From: JAIBCC01 sp963763855
Lineage (GTDB): Bacteria; Acidobacteriota; Blastocatellia; Pyrinomonadales; Pyrinomonadaceae
Direction: 5' to 3'
Assembly (NCBI GenBank): GCA_963763855.1
Contig: CAVXPU010000005.1
Span: 1,984,001-2,048,000 of the forward strand
DNA length: 64,000 nucleotides
Of this stretch, positions 9,413 through 18,456 are shown piece by piece. A model generated the notes under the pieces. The model had not been told where the DNA came from. It made no database searches and saw only the letters and a list, made by a program, of their open reading frames with translations. The number at the start of each line of letters is the position of its first letter. Within the stretch, counting starts at the first letter, position 1. Both the position numbers and the translations under genes were made by a program.

Positions 9413-9555
9413 TTAGCCACGAACAACATTTTAGCTGCGGATCAACGCGGATGACGCGGATTAAGAGAATGATTTAAAATCGGATTTGCTTTATCTGCGT
9501 TTATCCGCGAAATCTGCGGCGAAACATTTCTTTTTTCGTGTTTGTTCGTGGCTAA
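9413..9555. repeat. Intergenic inverted repeat, 14-bp perfect ends
   Basis: TTAGCCACGAACAA at the left end is exactly complementary to the right end. Internal segments (GCGGATCAACGCGGAT and TTTATCCGCGAAATCTGCG) also pair. The same family recurs at 26061-26246 with identical 11-bp ends. It lies 3 bp after the hyuB stop. Confidence 0.8.
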
Positions 9556-9567
9556 TTTCCTAAATAT

Positions 9568-10200
9568 ATGAGCGATAAAGAAATGTATGCAAATCGCGGA
9601 TTTGGCAATAAAGTCGGATTTGGCGAGCGACCTGCACTGCTTGTAATTGACTTTATTAAAGGATTTACGGATACAAATTGTCCGCTTGGCTCAAATTTAG
9701 ACGCCGAGGTTTCCGCCACAAAACAGCTTTTAGACGCATTTCGTGCTCATAATCTTCCTGTTCATTTTACAACTACGGCTTACGACGACGCGATGGTTTC
9801 TGCAGGTGTTTTCGTCAAAAAAGTGCCAAGTCTCGCTCATTTGAAACACGGTTCGAAATGGATCGAAATTGACGACCGTTTGGCTCCAATTTCCGGTGAA
9901 GTCGTCTGGACAAAACAATATGCTTCGGCATTTTTCGGGACGGCTTTGGCATCTTCGTTATCCGCACAAAAGGTTGATACACTTATAGTTACGGGCTGCA
10001 CAACGTCAGGCTGTGTGCGTGCTTCAGCAGTTGATTCGTGCCAAAACGGTTTGCTGACAAATGTCGTGCGTGAATGTGTTGGCGATCGTTCCGCTGCAGC
10101 ACACGAGGCAAATCTGAATGATTTGGATGCGAAATATGCGGATGTGGTCAGCTTGAAAGAGGTCGAGGATTATTTGTATCGTAATTCGATTCCGTTTTAG
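9568..10200 (+). CDS. Isochorismatase-fold amidase, N-carbamoylsarcosine-amidase-like
   Basis: The 210-residue cysteine hydrolase has the catalytic Asp in LLVIDFIKGF, Lys in VWTKQYASAFFGT and nucleophilic Cys in TGCTTSGCVRASAVD, the usual triad. The N-terminal GFGERPALLVIDF style matches N-carbamoylsarcosine amidases and maleamate amidases. These remove an amide or carbamoyl group as ammonia. Following hyuB it would fit N-methylhydantoin to N-carbamoylsarcosine to sarcosine, but a maleamate- or succinamate-type half-amide is an equal alternative. The GNAT gene begins 2 bp after its stop. Confidence 0.85.
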   Translation: MSDKEMYANRGFGNKVGFGERPALLVIDFIKGFTDTNCPLGSNLDAEVSATKQLLDAFRAHNLPVHFTTTAYDDAMVSAGVFVKKVPSLAHLKHGSKWIEIDDRLAPISGEVVWTKQYASAFFGTALASSLSAQKVDTLIVTGCTTSGCVRASAVDSCQNGLLTNVVRECVGDRSAAAHEANLNDLDAKYADVVSLKEVEDYLYRNSIPF

Positions 10201-10202
10201 AA

Positions 10203-10718
10203 ATGAGTTTAACAATAAGACAAGCGACAATCGACGATTTGCACCTGATTTCGGTTTTGGCGATTGCCACACATTACGAAGCATATTTTGAACTCGATCC
10301 ATCCCACGATTTAGCTGATTATTGCGTTAGGTTCTTTAATCTTGAAACGGTAAAAAGTGAGCTTGAAAATCCGCAACTAACTTACTTAATTGTTCAATAC
10401 AAGGGAAATGCCGTTGGATTCGCGGAATTGCGAGAAGGTAAATACATCGAGTGTTTGAAAGGTAAAAATGCAATCGAAGTTCAGCGGATCTATGTAATCG
10501 AACCGTTGAAAGGCAAAGGAATCGGCAAAAGGTTATTCGAAAAATGTTGTGAAATCGCACGCGAAAAAGGTTACCAAACAATTTGGCTCGGCGTTTGGGA
10601 TAAGAATATTGAAGCTCAAAAATTTTACGAGAAAATCGGGATGAAAAATGTTGGACTTACCGATTTTTCGGATGGGAAGAGTAATTTTATTAATTTTGTT
10701 TTTGCAACAGATTTATGA
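10203..10718 (+). CDS. GNAT-family N-acetyltransferase
   Basis: The 171-residue protein has the acetyl-CoA binding signature VQRIYVIEPLKGKGIGKRLF (residues about 95-115) and the C-terminal NIEAQKFYEKIGM element of the GNAT fold. Its acceptor is unknown; small-molecule acetylation or tolerance functions are both possible. It starts 2 bp after the amidase gene and overlaps the CoA-transferase start by 4 bases, so it is part of the same transcript. Confidence 0.85.
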   Translation: MSLTIRQATIDDLHLISVLAIATHYEAYFELDPSHDLADYCVRFFNLETVKSELENPQLTYLIVQYKGNAVGFAELREGKYIECLKGKNAIEVQRIYVIEPLKGKGIGKRLFEKCCEIAREKGYQTIWLGVWDKNIEAQKFYEKIGMKNVGLTDFSDGKSNFINFVFATDL

Positions 10719-11911
10719 CAAACAGACCACTTAAAGGCTTAAAAGTTTTAGAAATGGGGCAGCTTCTCGCGGGTCCTTTTTGTGCTTCAACTCTTGCGGG
10801 ATTTGGTGCAGAAGTTATCAAAATCGAGAAGCCGAAGACCGGCGATCCGCTTCGAGTTTGGCGGAAATTGCACAAAGGAACGTCGCTTTGGTGGCTTTCG
10901 ATGGGTCGCAACAAAAAGTCAATCACGCTTGATATGACCAATCCGAAAGGGCAGGAAATCGCCCGACGGCTTGCATCGAAAGTTGATATTCTGCTCGAAA
11001 ATTTCAAACCCGGAACGATGGAAAAATGGGGAATGAGTTATGAAGCTCTAAAAGCTGTAAATAAAGGAATCATTATGGTTAGAGTTTCAGGTTACGGGCA
11101 GACTGGTCCGTATTCCAAACGTCCGGGCTATGCAAATGTGGCGGAAGGAATCGGCGGAATTCGTTATACGTCGGGTTATCCAGATCGTCCGCCTGTCCGC
11201 ACCGGTTTGTCGATTGGCGACACTTTATCGGGCTTGCACGCGGCACTCGGAGCTTTGACGGCGGTCTATCATCGAGACGTGAACGGCGGCGAGGGGCAAG
11301 TTGTGGATGTCGCGATTTACGAATCGATTTTCAATATGATGGAATCGACGCTCGCTGAATACGACAAACTCGGCGTCATCCGCGAACGCACGGGAGCGAA
11401 GCTCGAAGGCATCGTGCCGACCTCAACTTATCCGACCAAAGACGGTAAATTTATCATCATCGGCGGCAACGGAGATTCAATTTATCGACGGCTAATGCAT
11501 AAAATTGGACGCCCAGATTTTGCGGAACACGCCGAAATGCAGGACAATAAAGGTCGGGTCGGACACGAAGAAGCAATTGACAAAGCCATCACCGATTGGA
11601 CGTTAACTCAAACATACGATGAGGCTTACGCTGCTATGCTCGATGCCGAAGTGCCGTGCGGACCGGTTTATTCAATCGCCGATATTGTCAAGGACGAACA
11701 ATATATCGCTCGCGGCTTGTTTGAGGAAGTAGAAATTGAGCCGAATGATACCGTTAAAATTCCCGCCGTGTTGCCGAGATTAACCGCAACTCCCGGCGGA
11801 ACGGATTGGATCGGTCCAAAATTAGGCGAACATAATGAAGAAATTTATCGCGGATTTTTGGAAATGTCGGCGAGCGAATACGAAGATTTGATTGCACAGG
11901 AAATTATTTAA
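10715..11911 (+). CDS. Class III (CaiB/BaiF) CoA-transferase
   Basis: The 398-residue protein opens with KGLKVLEMGQLLAGPFCA and GFGAEVIKIEKP, typical of family III CoA-transferases, and has the catalytic Asp in GLSIGDTLSG followed by GGEGQVVDVAIYES. These enzymes move CoA between carboxylic acids through an aspartyl-CoA ester. With the adjacent HMG-CoA-lyase-like gene it could activate a 3-hydroxy-3-methyl dicarboxylate or related acid for C-C cleavage. The start overlaps the GNAT stop by 4 bases. Confidence 0.92.
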   Translation: MTNRPLKGLKVLEMGQLLAGPFCASTLAGFGAEVIKIEKPKTGDPLRVWRKLHKGTSLWWLSMGRNKKSITLDMTNPKGQEIARRLASKVDILLENFKPGTMEKWGMSYEALKAVNKGIIMVRVSGYGQTGPYSKRPGYANVAEGIGGIRYTSGYPDRPPVRTGLSIGDTLSGLHAALGALTAVYHRDVNGGEGQVVDVAIYESIFNMMESTLAEYDKLGVIRERTGAKLEGIVPTSTYPTKDGKFIIIGGNGDSIYRRLMHKIGRPDFAEHAEMQDNKGRVGHEEAIDKAITDWTLTQTYDEAYAAMLDAEVPCGPVYSIADIVKDEQYIARGLFEEVEIEPNDTVKIPAVLPRLTATPGGTDWIGPKLGEHNEEIYRGFLEMSASEYEDLIAQEII

Positions 11912-11973
11912 ACCACATAGATCACATAGTTTTTTTTTGCCTTTTTCTATGTGTTCTATGTTTCTATGTGGTT
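11911..11973. repeat. Intergenic inverted repeat (CCACATAGA type)
   Basis: AACCACATAGA at 11911-11921 is exactly complementary to TCTATGTGGTT at 11963-11973, with a T-run and extra ATGTG copies inside. The left end touches the CoA-transferase stop codon and the right end lies 10 bp before the lyase start, so it may work as a weak terminator or mRNA stabilising hairpin. Confidence 0.7.
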
Positions 11974-11983
11974 AAATACTCTT

Positions 11984-12859
11984 ATGAATTTACCTACAAA
12001 AGTTGAAATAGTTGAAGTTAGTCCGCGAGACGGCTTGCAGATTTTGCCTAATTTTGTGCCGACGGCGGACAAAATCAAGCTCATTAATCTTGCCAAAGAC
12101 GCAGGTTTCAAACGCATCGAAACCGTGTCGTTTGTTTCGCCGAAACATGTTCCGCAGATGGCTGACGGCACGGAAATATTGGCGGCGTTTGCCGATGATT
12201 CGAGCAATAACCAGGTTGGTCTCGCTCTCAACGAACGCGGTTACAAATCGGCGATTTCGGCGAAAGTCCCATGGATTTGCTACGTAATGGCGGCTACTGA
12301 AACGATGTCGCTAAAAAATGCAAACACAACAATTGCTGGCGGCTTGCAAATGACGAAAAATTGCATCGCGGATGCACACGCCCAAGGTATTAAAGTCCGT
12401 GGTTCTATCTCGGTTACATGGGTTTGTCCTTATGAAGGCGACGTACCAAAAGAGCGGATTTTGGAGATTACTAAAGAACTCGTTGAAGCAGGGGCGGACG
12501 AAATTGCGTTCAATGATACGGTTGGACGAGCGACACCGAATGATGTTTTTGAATTGTGTAATCAAGCGAAACAACTCTTTCCGAATCAACAGTTTGCGGC
12601 ACATTTTCATGATACAAATTTCACTGCTTTGGCAAATATTTATGCGGCATTGACGGCAGGTTGGAATATTTTTGACAGTTCGGCTGGCGGACTCGGCGGT
12701 TGTCCATTTGCGGTTGGAGCGAGCGGAAATGTGGCGACGGAAAAAGTTGTTTGGTTGATGAATAAAATGGGAATCGAGACAGGGATTGACGCGGAAAAAT
12801 TAAAGATTTGTGCTGATTTTGCGAGAGAAATCGAGGCTAAAGCAAAGATAAATCATTGA
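11984..12859 (+). CDS. mvaB: Hydroxymethylglutaryl-CoA lyase-like enzyme
   Basis: The 291-residue protein has the DRE-TIM/HMGL signatures VSPRDGLQ near the N terminus, HFHDTNFTALANIY, and the HMG-CoA lyase loop GGLGGCPFAVGASGNVATE with the catalytic Cys. HMG-CoA lyase splits HMG-CoA to acetyl-CoA and acetoacetate in leucine breakdown. The ATG at 11984 is preferred over an in-frame start 33 bp upstream because the latter lies within the inverted repeat. The neighbouring CoA-transferase suggests a CoA ester of a catabolic intermediate as substrate, which need not be HMG-CoA itself. Confidence 0.88.
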   Translation: MNLPTKVEIVEVSPRDGLQILPNFVPTADKIKLINLAKDAGFKRIETVSFVSPKHVPQMADGTEILAAFADDSSNNQVGLALNERGYKSAISAKVPWICYVMAATETMSLKNANTTIAGGLQMTKNCIADAHAQGIKVRGSISVTWVCPYEGDVPKERILEITKELVEAGADEIAFNDTVGRATPNDVFELCNQAKQLFPNQQFAAHFHDTNFTALANIYAALTAGWNIFDSSAGGLGGCPFAVGASGNVATEKVVWLMNKMGIETGIDAEKLKICADFAREIEAKAKINH

Positions 12860-12962
12860 TTTTACAGTGATGAAGAGGATGAAGGCAGGATAAGAAAAAC
12901 ATTTTAGAATGATTATTCTAGCTTTTATCTTATCCTTTTTAATCCCTCTTATCCCTGTAAAA
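12860..12962. repeat. Intergenic inverted repeat (TTTTACAG ends)
   Basis: TTTTACAG at 12860-12867 is complementary to CTGTAAAA at 12955-12962, and the purine-rich left arm (GATGAAGAGGATGAAGG) pairs imperfectly with the pyrimidine-rich right arm. It fills the whole gap between the lyase and aldehyde dehydrogenase genes. Confidence 0.65.
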
Positions 12963-12972
12963 CTATCAAAAA

Positions 12973-14428
12973 ATGAAACAAATTCTACATTACATTGGCG
13001 GCGAAAGAGTTGCTTCAAAATCGGGCAAAACTTTTTTGTCGGAAAATCCCGCGACCGAAGAAACTATTGCCGAAGTTGCATTTGGTGAAGCGGAAGAAGT
13101 AAATGATGCGGCGTTGAATCTGGCAGACAAAGCCTTTCAAACTTGGAAAAATGTTACGCCGCTCGAACGCGGGAAATTGCTCTACAAAGTTGCCGATAAA
13201 CTGCTCGAACGCCGCGAAGAATTTGCACTCGCCGAAACTGAAGATTCGGGTAAAACTTTTCAGTCAAATTTGAATATTGACGTGCCGTTTTGCTCCGATT
13301 TTTTTCGATATTATGCAGGTGCGGCAGACAAATTGCGAACGCCTGTGCCAAACAACGAACCGGGAACGCATCGTTACGCGACACGCGAACCTTACGGCGT
13401 GATTGGGGCGATTGCACCTTGGAATTTTCCGCTCGTGATGGCAACTTTGAAACTTTCGGCGGCACTTGCTTGCGGAAATACTGTTGTGATGAAAATGGCG
13501 GAGCAAACTCCCGCAACCGTTACGATGTTGGCTGAATTAATGGTGGAAGTTGGTGTGCCTAAAGGAGTTGTTAATGTCGTTCACGGCGATGGAACGACCG
13601 GGCAACATCTTGTTCATCATCCGAAAGTCAAGAAAATTGCGTTCACGGGTTCGTCTGCAATCGGCAAATTATTGGGCGAACAAACAGGGAAGATGACGAA
13701 ACCTGCGTTGCTCGAAATGGGCGGAAAATCGGCGAATATTATCTTTGCAGATGCCGATATTGACTTGGCTGTCAACGGAATTTTGCAATCGAGTTTGGGG
13801 AATAACGGACAATTTTGTCTCGCCGCAAGCCGCGTTTTGATTGACGAGAAAATTGCCGATGAAGTTACAGCAAAAGTCGTTGAAAAAGCGAAGAAAATTA
13901 CGAGTTGGCGATCCGATGGATTCGACTTCAAATGTCGGTCCGATTATTTCTCGCAAACAGTTGGAACGCGTTTTGAGTTACATTGAAATCGGCAAAAATG
14001 AAGGCGCGGAAGTTGTCGCTGGCGGAAACAGAATCGGCGATAAAGGTTATTTTATCGAGCCGACCGTTTTCACAAAAATGACTCCAGATATGCGTATTTG
14101 GCGTGAAGAAATTTTTGGTCCGGTGGTTGGAATTACAACTTTTTCGACCGAGGAAGAAGCGATAAACCTTGCAAATGACAGCGATTACGGACTTGGTTCA
14201 TACTTTTGGACAAACGATTTAAATCGTATGCACCGTGTTTCAAACGCTATGGATTCAGGCTTAGTTTTTGTCAATATGCCCGCCTATATGACTCCGATGA
14301 TGCCTGCCGGAATCCGAAATTTATCAGGAACTGGTCAAAATTTTGGACTCGAAGCTTTGGAAAATTACACAAAATTGAAAGGAGTTTACGTCAATTACAG
14401 CGGAAAGATTTTCCCTTGGTTGACTTAA
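12973..14428 (+). pseudogene. NAD(P)-dependent aldehyde dehydrogenase, frameshifted
   Basis: Two frames (12973 to about 13903 and 13904-14428) together give a full-length aldehyde dehydrogenase of about 484 residues. The first frame has APWNFPL, FTGSSAIG, the general base segment LLEMGGKSANI and the catalytic Cys in GNNGQFCLAASR. The second has VGDPMDSTSNVGPI and EEIFGPVVGI. A single extra base near 13903 breaks the frame between KKIT and VGDP; without it the family pattern is continuous. It may be a real pseudogene or a one-base sequence error. It probably oxidises a semialdehyde in the surrounding pathway. Its stop overlaps the convergent regulator stop. Confidence 0.88.
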
Positions 14429-16569
14429 AAATCGGTTAGTAAAACAGCGTCTTGTGCGATTGTGATTTGCGGATAGAGAAATTGTTTGCCGTCGGCTGAC
14501 CATTCCGGCACGTTTGATTCGCCTTTGCCTAAGCCGTCGAGGGTTTTATGTTCGCCTCCTTCAACAGGTAAGAAAAGCAGTTTCAGATTTTCGCCTTCGG
14601 AATAAATTTGAGTGATGAATTTGCCGGAAGGATGCCAGCGGATGTGCCTCTCATAAATTGGGATTGGCGGAGTGATTTTATTGATTAGCAAGCTTGAGTC
14701 AGTTGAAATTATAGCAATCCGCCATTTCCTGTTGTCCGCAAAATCCATAAAATAACAGGCTACTTTAGTTCCATCGGGCGAAATTGAAGGGAAGTAGCAA
14801 CTACTATCGAGTATTTTTGTCTCGCCGTTCCAGTTTAAAAAAGCACCTTCCGAATGTCCCAAACCGCGTTGAAAAATAATTTTGCCGTCATTTGAAATAT
14901 CGGGAGATTTAATATCGCCTTCGCTGATTTGACGCAGATTTTTCCCCGCTGAATCAACTTGCCAGATTCCTCTGATGCCATTTTGTTTTGCCGCAAAAAC
15001 GATACTGCCGTCAACGGGAGAGACGGTTAACCCAAAGCTAACATTGGCATTAGTCGTAATTTGGCGGGCGTTTGTGCCATCGTTTTTCATTTGCCAGAGT
15101 TCGTTTTTCCCGCTTGCTTGCGATGAAAAAACAATCTCATTATCTTTCGACCAATCCATTTCATCAATATATTCGGAGGCAGTAAAAATCTCACGAATTT
15201 TGAGGGAAAAATCGCTTTCGTTAAAATCAACCAGCCGCAGACTCGAGTTGTAACTGACTTGAATCGTGAGAATTTTTCCGCCGCTCGCCGCTAGTTTGAC
15301 GTAATCTTTCAGTTCGTTAGTCAGTTGTTTCGCCTCGCCGGTTTGACGCGAAAATACCCAAACTTGATTTTGCAAACCGTCTTCGGATTTGGCGGTAAAA
15401 GCTAATTTATCGTCATCAATCCAAGCCAGATTATCAACTGTTCGCCAGCGTTTGTCGGTTAAATATCGTTCGCTTCCGTTTTCGGGATTTACCAGCAGAA
15501 TCGTGTCGAATGATACTTTTTCTCTCTTTTCCGTAACCGCCACGGCAATTTCATTTTGGGTGGGCGACCAAGCCAACGGACTTGAATAAAAAATCGGAAA
15601 GTATCGAACATCGTCTTTGGCACGAAGCAAAGTCCGTGAATTTGAGCCGTCAACATCGGAAACGCCAAGCCAAGTCTCCTTTTGCAGACTAAACGATTCG
15701 GTAAACGCAAAACGCTTGCCGTCAGGCGATATACTGATAGCCGAACCGCTAGAAATCTTTGGAATTATTTGCGATATTCCTCCTAAAAGCGAAATTTTCT
15801 CCAAAACCGGGTCAACTTCATTTTTCAAGAATTTCGAGGCGTAGATAAACTGGCTGTCGGGAGAAATTGTCAGCCCGACATAGTTGAGCGGTTGTGGTTC
15901 GACGATTCTTTTCTCGCTTCCTGTCTCCATCTGACGCAACCATAAACTCTCGCCATTGTCTTCTTTTTGAGCAAAGACAGCAAAATTTCCATCAGGTGAA
16001 AGTGCAATATTGGCGATTTTTCCACTGGCGGTTAATTTCGCAAATCGCATTTGTTTACTAGGCGGCGGCTGAAAATATCTTAGACCGAGCAAACCGATTC
16101 CGATGGCAAACAATATAGCCAAAGCGATTGATGCAATTTTTGCGAAAGACGATATTTTATTTCCAATTGAAACCGGGTTTTGAATTTTTACTTCCTCTTC
16201 AATGGTCAATTCCGTTACCGAATGAGTTTCGATAATTAGCAGATTTTCGTCTAAATCTCCGACAAATTTATAACCTTTGCCCGGCACGGTGACTAAAAAA
16301 CGAGGTGAATTTTTAGTTTCGCCTAAGGCTTTTCGCAAATTGGAGACTTGCACTACCAAATTTGACTCTTCGACAAATTTATCATCCCAAACCCATTGCA
16401 GAATTTCGTCTTTGGAAACGATGTTTCCGTTGTTTCGCACCAAAAAAGTTAATAAGTCGAAGGCTTTAGCGTGCAGACGAACGACTTCGCCCTGACGTAA
16501 TAAACGCCGATGATCTGTGTCAATTTCAAACTCGGCAAAGCTGATTTTGGGCGGCATCAAATCGTTCAT
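14425..16569 (-). CDS. CadC-like winged-helix regulator with PD40 propeller
   Basis: The 714-residue protein has an OmpR/CadC-type winged-helix DNA-binding domain (residues about 8-105, including FDLLTFLVRNNGNIVSKDEILQ split over the helix-turn-helix), one transmembrane helix near 145-167 and a C-terminal TolB-like propeller made of PD40 repeats (NIALSPDGNFAVF, AISISPDGKRFAF, SPDISNDGKIIF, SISPDGTKVACY). This layout is expanded in Acidobacteriota as a one-component membrane regulator; ligands are unknown. It is divergent from the small HTH-like gene at 16729. Confidence 0.9.
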   Translation of the reverse strand: MNDLMPPKISFAEFEIDTDHRRLLRQGEVVRLHAKAFDLLTFLVRNNGNIVSKDEILQWVWDDKFVEESNLVVQVSNLRKALGETKNSPRFLVTVPGKGYKFVGDLDENLLIIETHSVTELTIEEEVKIQNPVSIGNKISSFAKIASIALAILFAIGIGLLGLRYFQPPPSKQMRFAKLTASGKIANIALSPDGNFAVFAQKEDNGESLWLRQMETGSEKRIVEPQPLNYVGLTISPDSQFIYASKFLKNEVDPVLEKISLLGGISQIIPKISSGSAISISPDGKRFAFTESFSLQKETWLGVSDVDGSNSRTLLRAKDDVRYFPIFYSSPLAWSPTQNEIAVAVTEKREKVSFDTILLVNPENGSERYLTDKRWRTVDNLAWIDDDKLAFTAKSEDGLQNQVWVFSRQTGEAKQLTNELKDYVKLAASGGKILTIQVSYNSSLRLVDFNESDFSLKIREIFTASEYIDEMDWSKDNEIVFSSQASGKNELWQMKNDGTNARQITTNANVSFGLTVSPVDGSIVFAAKQNGIRGIWQVDSAGKNLRQISEGDIKSPDISNDGKIIFQRGLGHSEGAFLNWNGETKILDSSCYFPSISPDGTKVACYFMDFADNRKWRIAIISTDSSLLINKITPPIPIYERHIRWHPSGKFITQIYSEGENLKLLFLPVEGGEHKTLDGLGKGESNVPEWSADGKQFLYPQITIAQDAVLLTDF

Positions 16570-16728
16570 CGTTGATTTATAAAAATTTATAAAAATTTAT
16601 CGGCAAATTTAGGACAATTTGTTGGTTAATTTGTCAATCTTTCCTCAAGCACAAGATTAGGACGCGAAAACGATTTTGGGTTTGCTCAAAATTTTAACAG
16701 ATGACAAGCCAAACAAAAAGACTTTTTT
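16570..16728. promoter_or_regulatory. Divergent A+T-rich intergenic region
   Basis: This gap between the PD40 regulator and the small HTH gene should hold both promoters. It contains two and a half tandem copies of a TTTATAAAAA unit at about 16576-16600. No exact promoter could be assigned. Confidence 0.35.
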
Positions 16729-16989
16729 ATGAGAGTCGTCAAACGAATAAAAATCATAGCCGAAAAACACGAGTTAAAAGTGATTCGGTTTGCACCGAAG
16801 GTCAGACTCTTTTGCCATAAATGTCAGGCTGAAACACAACATTTATCGGTGGCAGAAACGGCGAAAATGTTGAAAATGTCGGAAAGAGAGGTTTTCAGAA
16901 TGGTTGAAAGTGGACAAGTTCATTTGATTGAGACGGTGGATGGAAAATTGTTGATTTGCGGGGACTCCGCTGCAAGGTTTGAAAAATAA
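16729..16989 (+). CDS. Small CxxC/MerR-like helix-turn-helix protein
   Basis: The 86-residue protein has an N-terminal basic strand, a single CHKC knuckle near residue 29 and then LSVAETAKMLKMSEREVFRMVESG, an excisionase/MerR-type helix-turn-helix, ending in a short wing (VDGKLLICGDSA). It could bind DNA or act as an adaptor. It is divergent from the PD40 regulator (159-bp gap) and precedes the decayed peptidoglycan-binding-like gene. I do not know a named family for it. Confidence 0.6.
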   Translation: MRVVKRIKIIAEKHELKVIRFAPKVRLFCHKCQAETQHLSVAETAKMLKMSEREVFRMVESGQVHLIETVDGKLLICGDSAARFEK

Positions 16990-17019
16990 AATAGCAAAAA
17001 CATTAGATTGAGAAAAACA

Positions 17020-17445
17020 ATGGCATAGAAAAAAGCAGGTCAAGGGCGGTCGTATCCGTCTTTGTATAACGCCACGATGACGGTTGGTTCGCGTAAATCG
17101 TTTGGAGCTAGCTTTGACGATATTCCAGTCCCAATTTACGCCAGAGAGAAAATTTTAATGCGTTCTCGTGAGCCGAGTAAGTGCAACGACTTGATGCTCG
17201 TGCAATACCTGCTCAAACGAATTTATCAGCAGCGGCAAAATGCAAATCCACCGCTTAATCAAGCAATTGGAACGGCAAACTTGAAAATTGATGGGTTGTA
17301 TGAACCAAAAACGCAAAAAGCTATCGAATAATTTCAACTTGAAATAAGGCGGAACGGAGACAAAATTGCCACGGACGGCTGTGTTGAATCGGAACGTGGC
17401 AATAGAAGTGAAGAAAATGAACAAATAAACATCGTAAAAAAATGA
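17020..17445 (+). pseudogene. Decayed peptidoglycan-binding-like domain protein
   Basis: Reading from ATG at 17020 through to the TGA at 17443 gives one continuous small protein interrupted by TAG (17026-17028, codon 3) and TAA (17329-17331). Between them lie LMLVQYLLKRIY and KIDGLYEPKTQKAIE, resembling a PG_binding_1 helical repeat; after the second stop the same frame continues with FQ and then DKIATDGCVES, as expected for the end of that domain. An 89-codon piece from TTG at 17062 could still be made. Two separate stop codons are hard to explain as sequencing error, so decay is favoured. Confidence 0.6.
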
Positions 17446-17495
17446 GTTTGCCAATTTGCTCACCAAAAAACAATCAAAATGTAACGGAGATCCGA

Positions 17496-18173
17496 ATGAA
17501 AAATAACATTTACCCAAAGAGCCGAAGGGCAAACATCGTTGTGCAGGATTTTGAGAATGAAGTCCTGATTTATGATTTGGCAAAAAACAAAGCGTATTGC
17601 CTGAACCAAACATCTGCTTTGGTCTGGCAGAATTGCAACGGAAACAATTCGGTTGCCGACATCAGCCGCGAATTGAGTAGCAAATCAAAAATAGACGTTT
17701 CCGATGAAGTGGTTTGGCTTGCGATAGACGGTTTGAAAAAGGACAATTTGCTCGAAAACGGCGATGAGGTTGAAATCAACTTTAACGGCTTGAATCGGCG
17801 GCAATTGATTAAGAAAGTCGGTTTTGCTTCGATGATAGCTTTACCCATTATTTCTTCTGTCATTGCCCCCTCGGCAGCGGCGGCACAATCAAATCTGCTC
17901 GCCTTTTTTGCGGTTTGCACGGCACCAAGTCAATGCTCATCGGGGAATTGTGATGCCGCTTCGTTTGGTATAAACGATGGACTCGGACATTGTTGTGTAT
18001 CAGGCACTACTGGTGGAGCTCAACCAGGTCAAATCATTAGTGCATCGTTTGATCTTTGTTTTCCAAATTGTAGCACTACTGCCCCAAACTTTTGCTGTAG
18101 TGGTCAAGCTCAGGTCGCACCGGGTGGGGCTGAATGTGGAATCAATCAACAGTTTCGTTGCCGTTGTGTCTAG
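17496..18173 (+). CDS. PqqD-like domain, Tat-like segment and Cys-rich tail
   Basis: The start at 17496 gives 225 residues; an in-frame ATG 54 bp upstream adds an unconserved extension. Residues about 15-90 look like a PqqD fold (VLIYDLAKNKAYCLNQTSALVWQNC), the RiPP-recognition fold. Then comes RRQLIKKVGFASMIALPIIS, a twin-arginine-like motif with a hydrophobic stretch ending SAAAAQ. The last 95 residues hold twelve Cys in a C-x5-C, CC, C-x3-C, CC, CRC pattern. This order suggests a cytoplasmic recognition domain followed by an exported disulfide-rich domain. No radical SAM or protease partner is adjacent. Function unknown. Confidence 0.7.
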   Translation: MKNNIYPKSRRANIVVQDFENEVLIYDLAKNKAYCLNQTSALVWQNCNGNNSVADISRELSSKSKIDVSDEVVWLAIDGLKKDNLLENGDEVEINFNGLNRRQLIKKVGFASMIALPIISSVIAPSAAAAQSNLLAFFAVCTAPSQCSSGNCDAASFGINDGLGHCCVSGTTGGAQPGQIISASFDLCFPNCSTTAPNFCCSGQAQVAPGGAECGINQQFRCRCV

Positions 18174-18423
18174 CGAACTCTTGCAGATTGGATTGAGTGA
18201 GATTATCGGGAAATTGACAACGATGAACTTCGTTTTGTTGCGGGTGAAGGCGTAACTCATAATTTGCGGAAATTCGTTCGGAAAATAGTTTTATAAAAGT
18301 TTGTTTCTTTGCAATCCAGCCTTCCAAGCAAAGCGAAGACATAGCGGATAGCTTTTCAGCTTTTCTATCCGTCAGTTCGCCAAAAGCGGATTGAAACCAA
18401 AATAATTTTGTTGTAAAATAAAT
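18174..18423. other. Non-coding gap with one hairpin
   Basis: Between the PqqD-like gene and the lipocalin-like gene I see no convincing coding frame. A 7-bp hairpin with CGGATAG and CTATCCG arms lies near 18347-18373 but lacks a T-run, so it is at most a weak terminator. Confidence 0.35.
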
Positions 18424-18443
18424 TCGTCTTAAACTTATAACAA
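18424..18443. promoter_or_regulatory. Weak match to the candidate GntR operator
   Basis: TCGT-N12-ACAA, with a right arm CTTATAACAAAT identical to the core of the strong site at 32485, lies 13 bp before the start of the lipocalin-like gene. The left arm has one mismatch from TTGT. Confidence 0.3.
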
Positions 18444-18456
18444 ATGAGGTAAAATT

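Noticed and set aside
17062..17331. An intact 89-residue gene from TTG
   Set aside because: The frame continues with family-like sequence on both sides of in-frame stops, so it is better described as a decayed gene, though a short product is possible.
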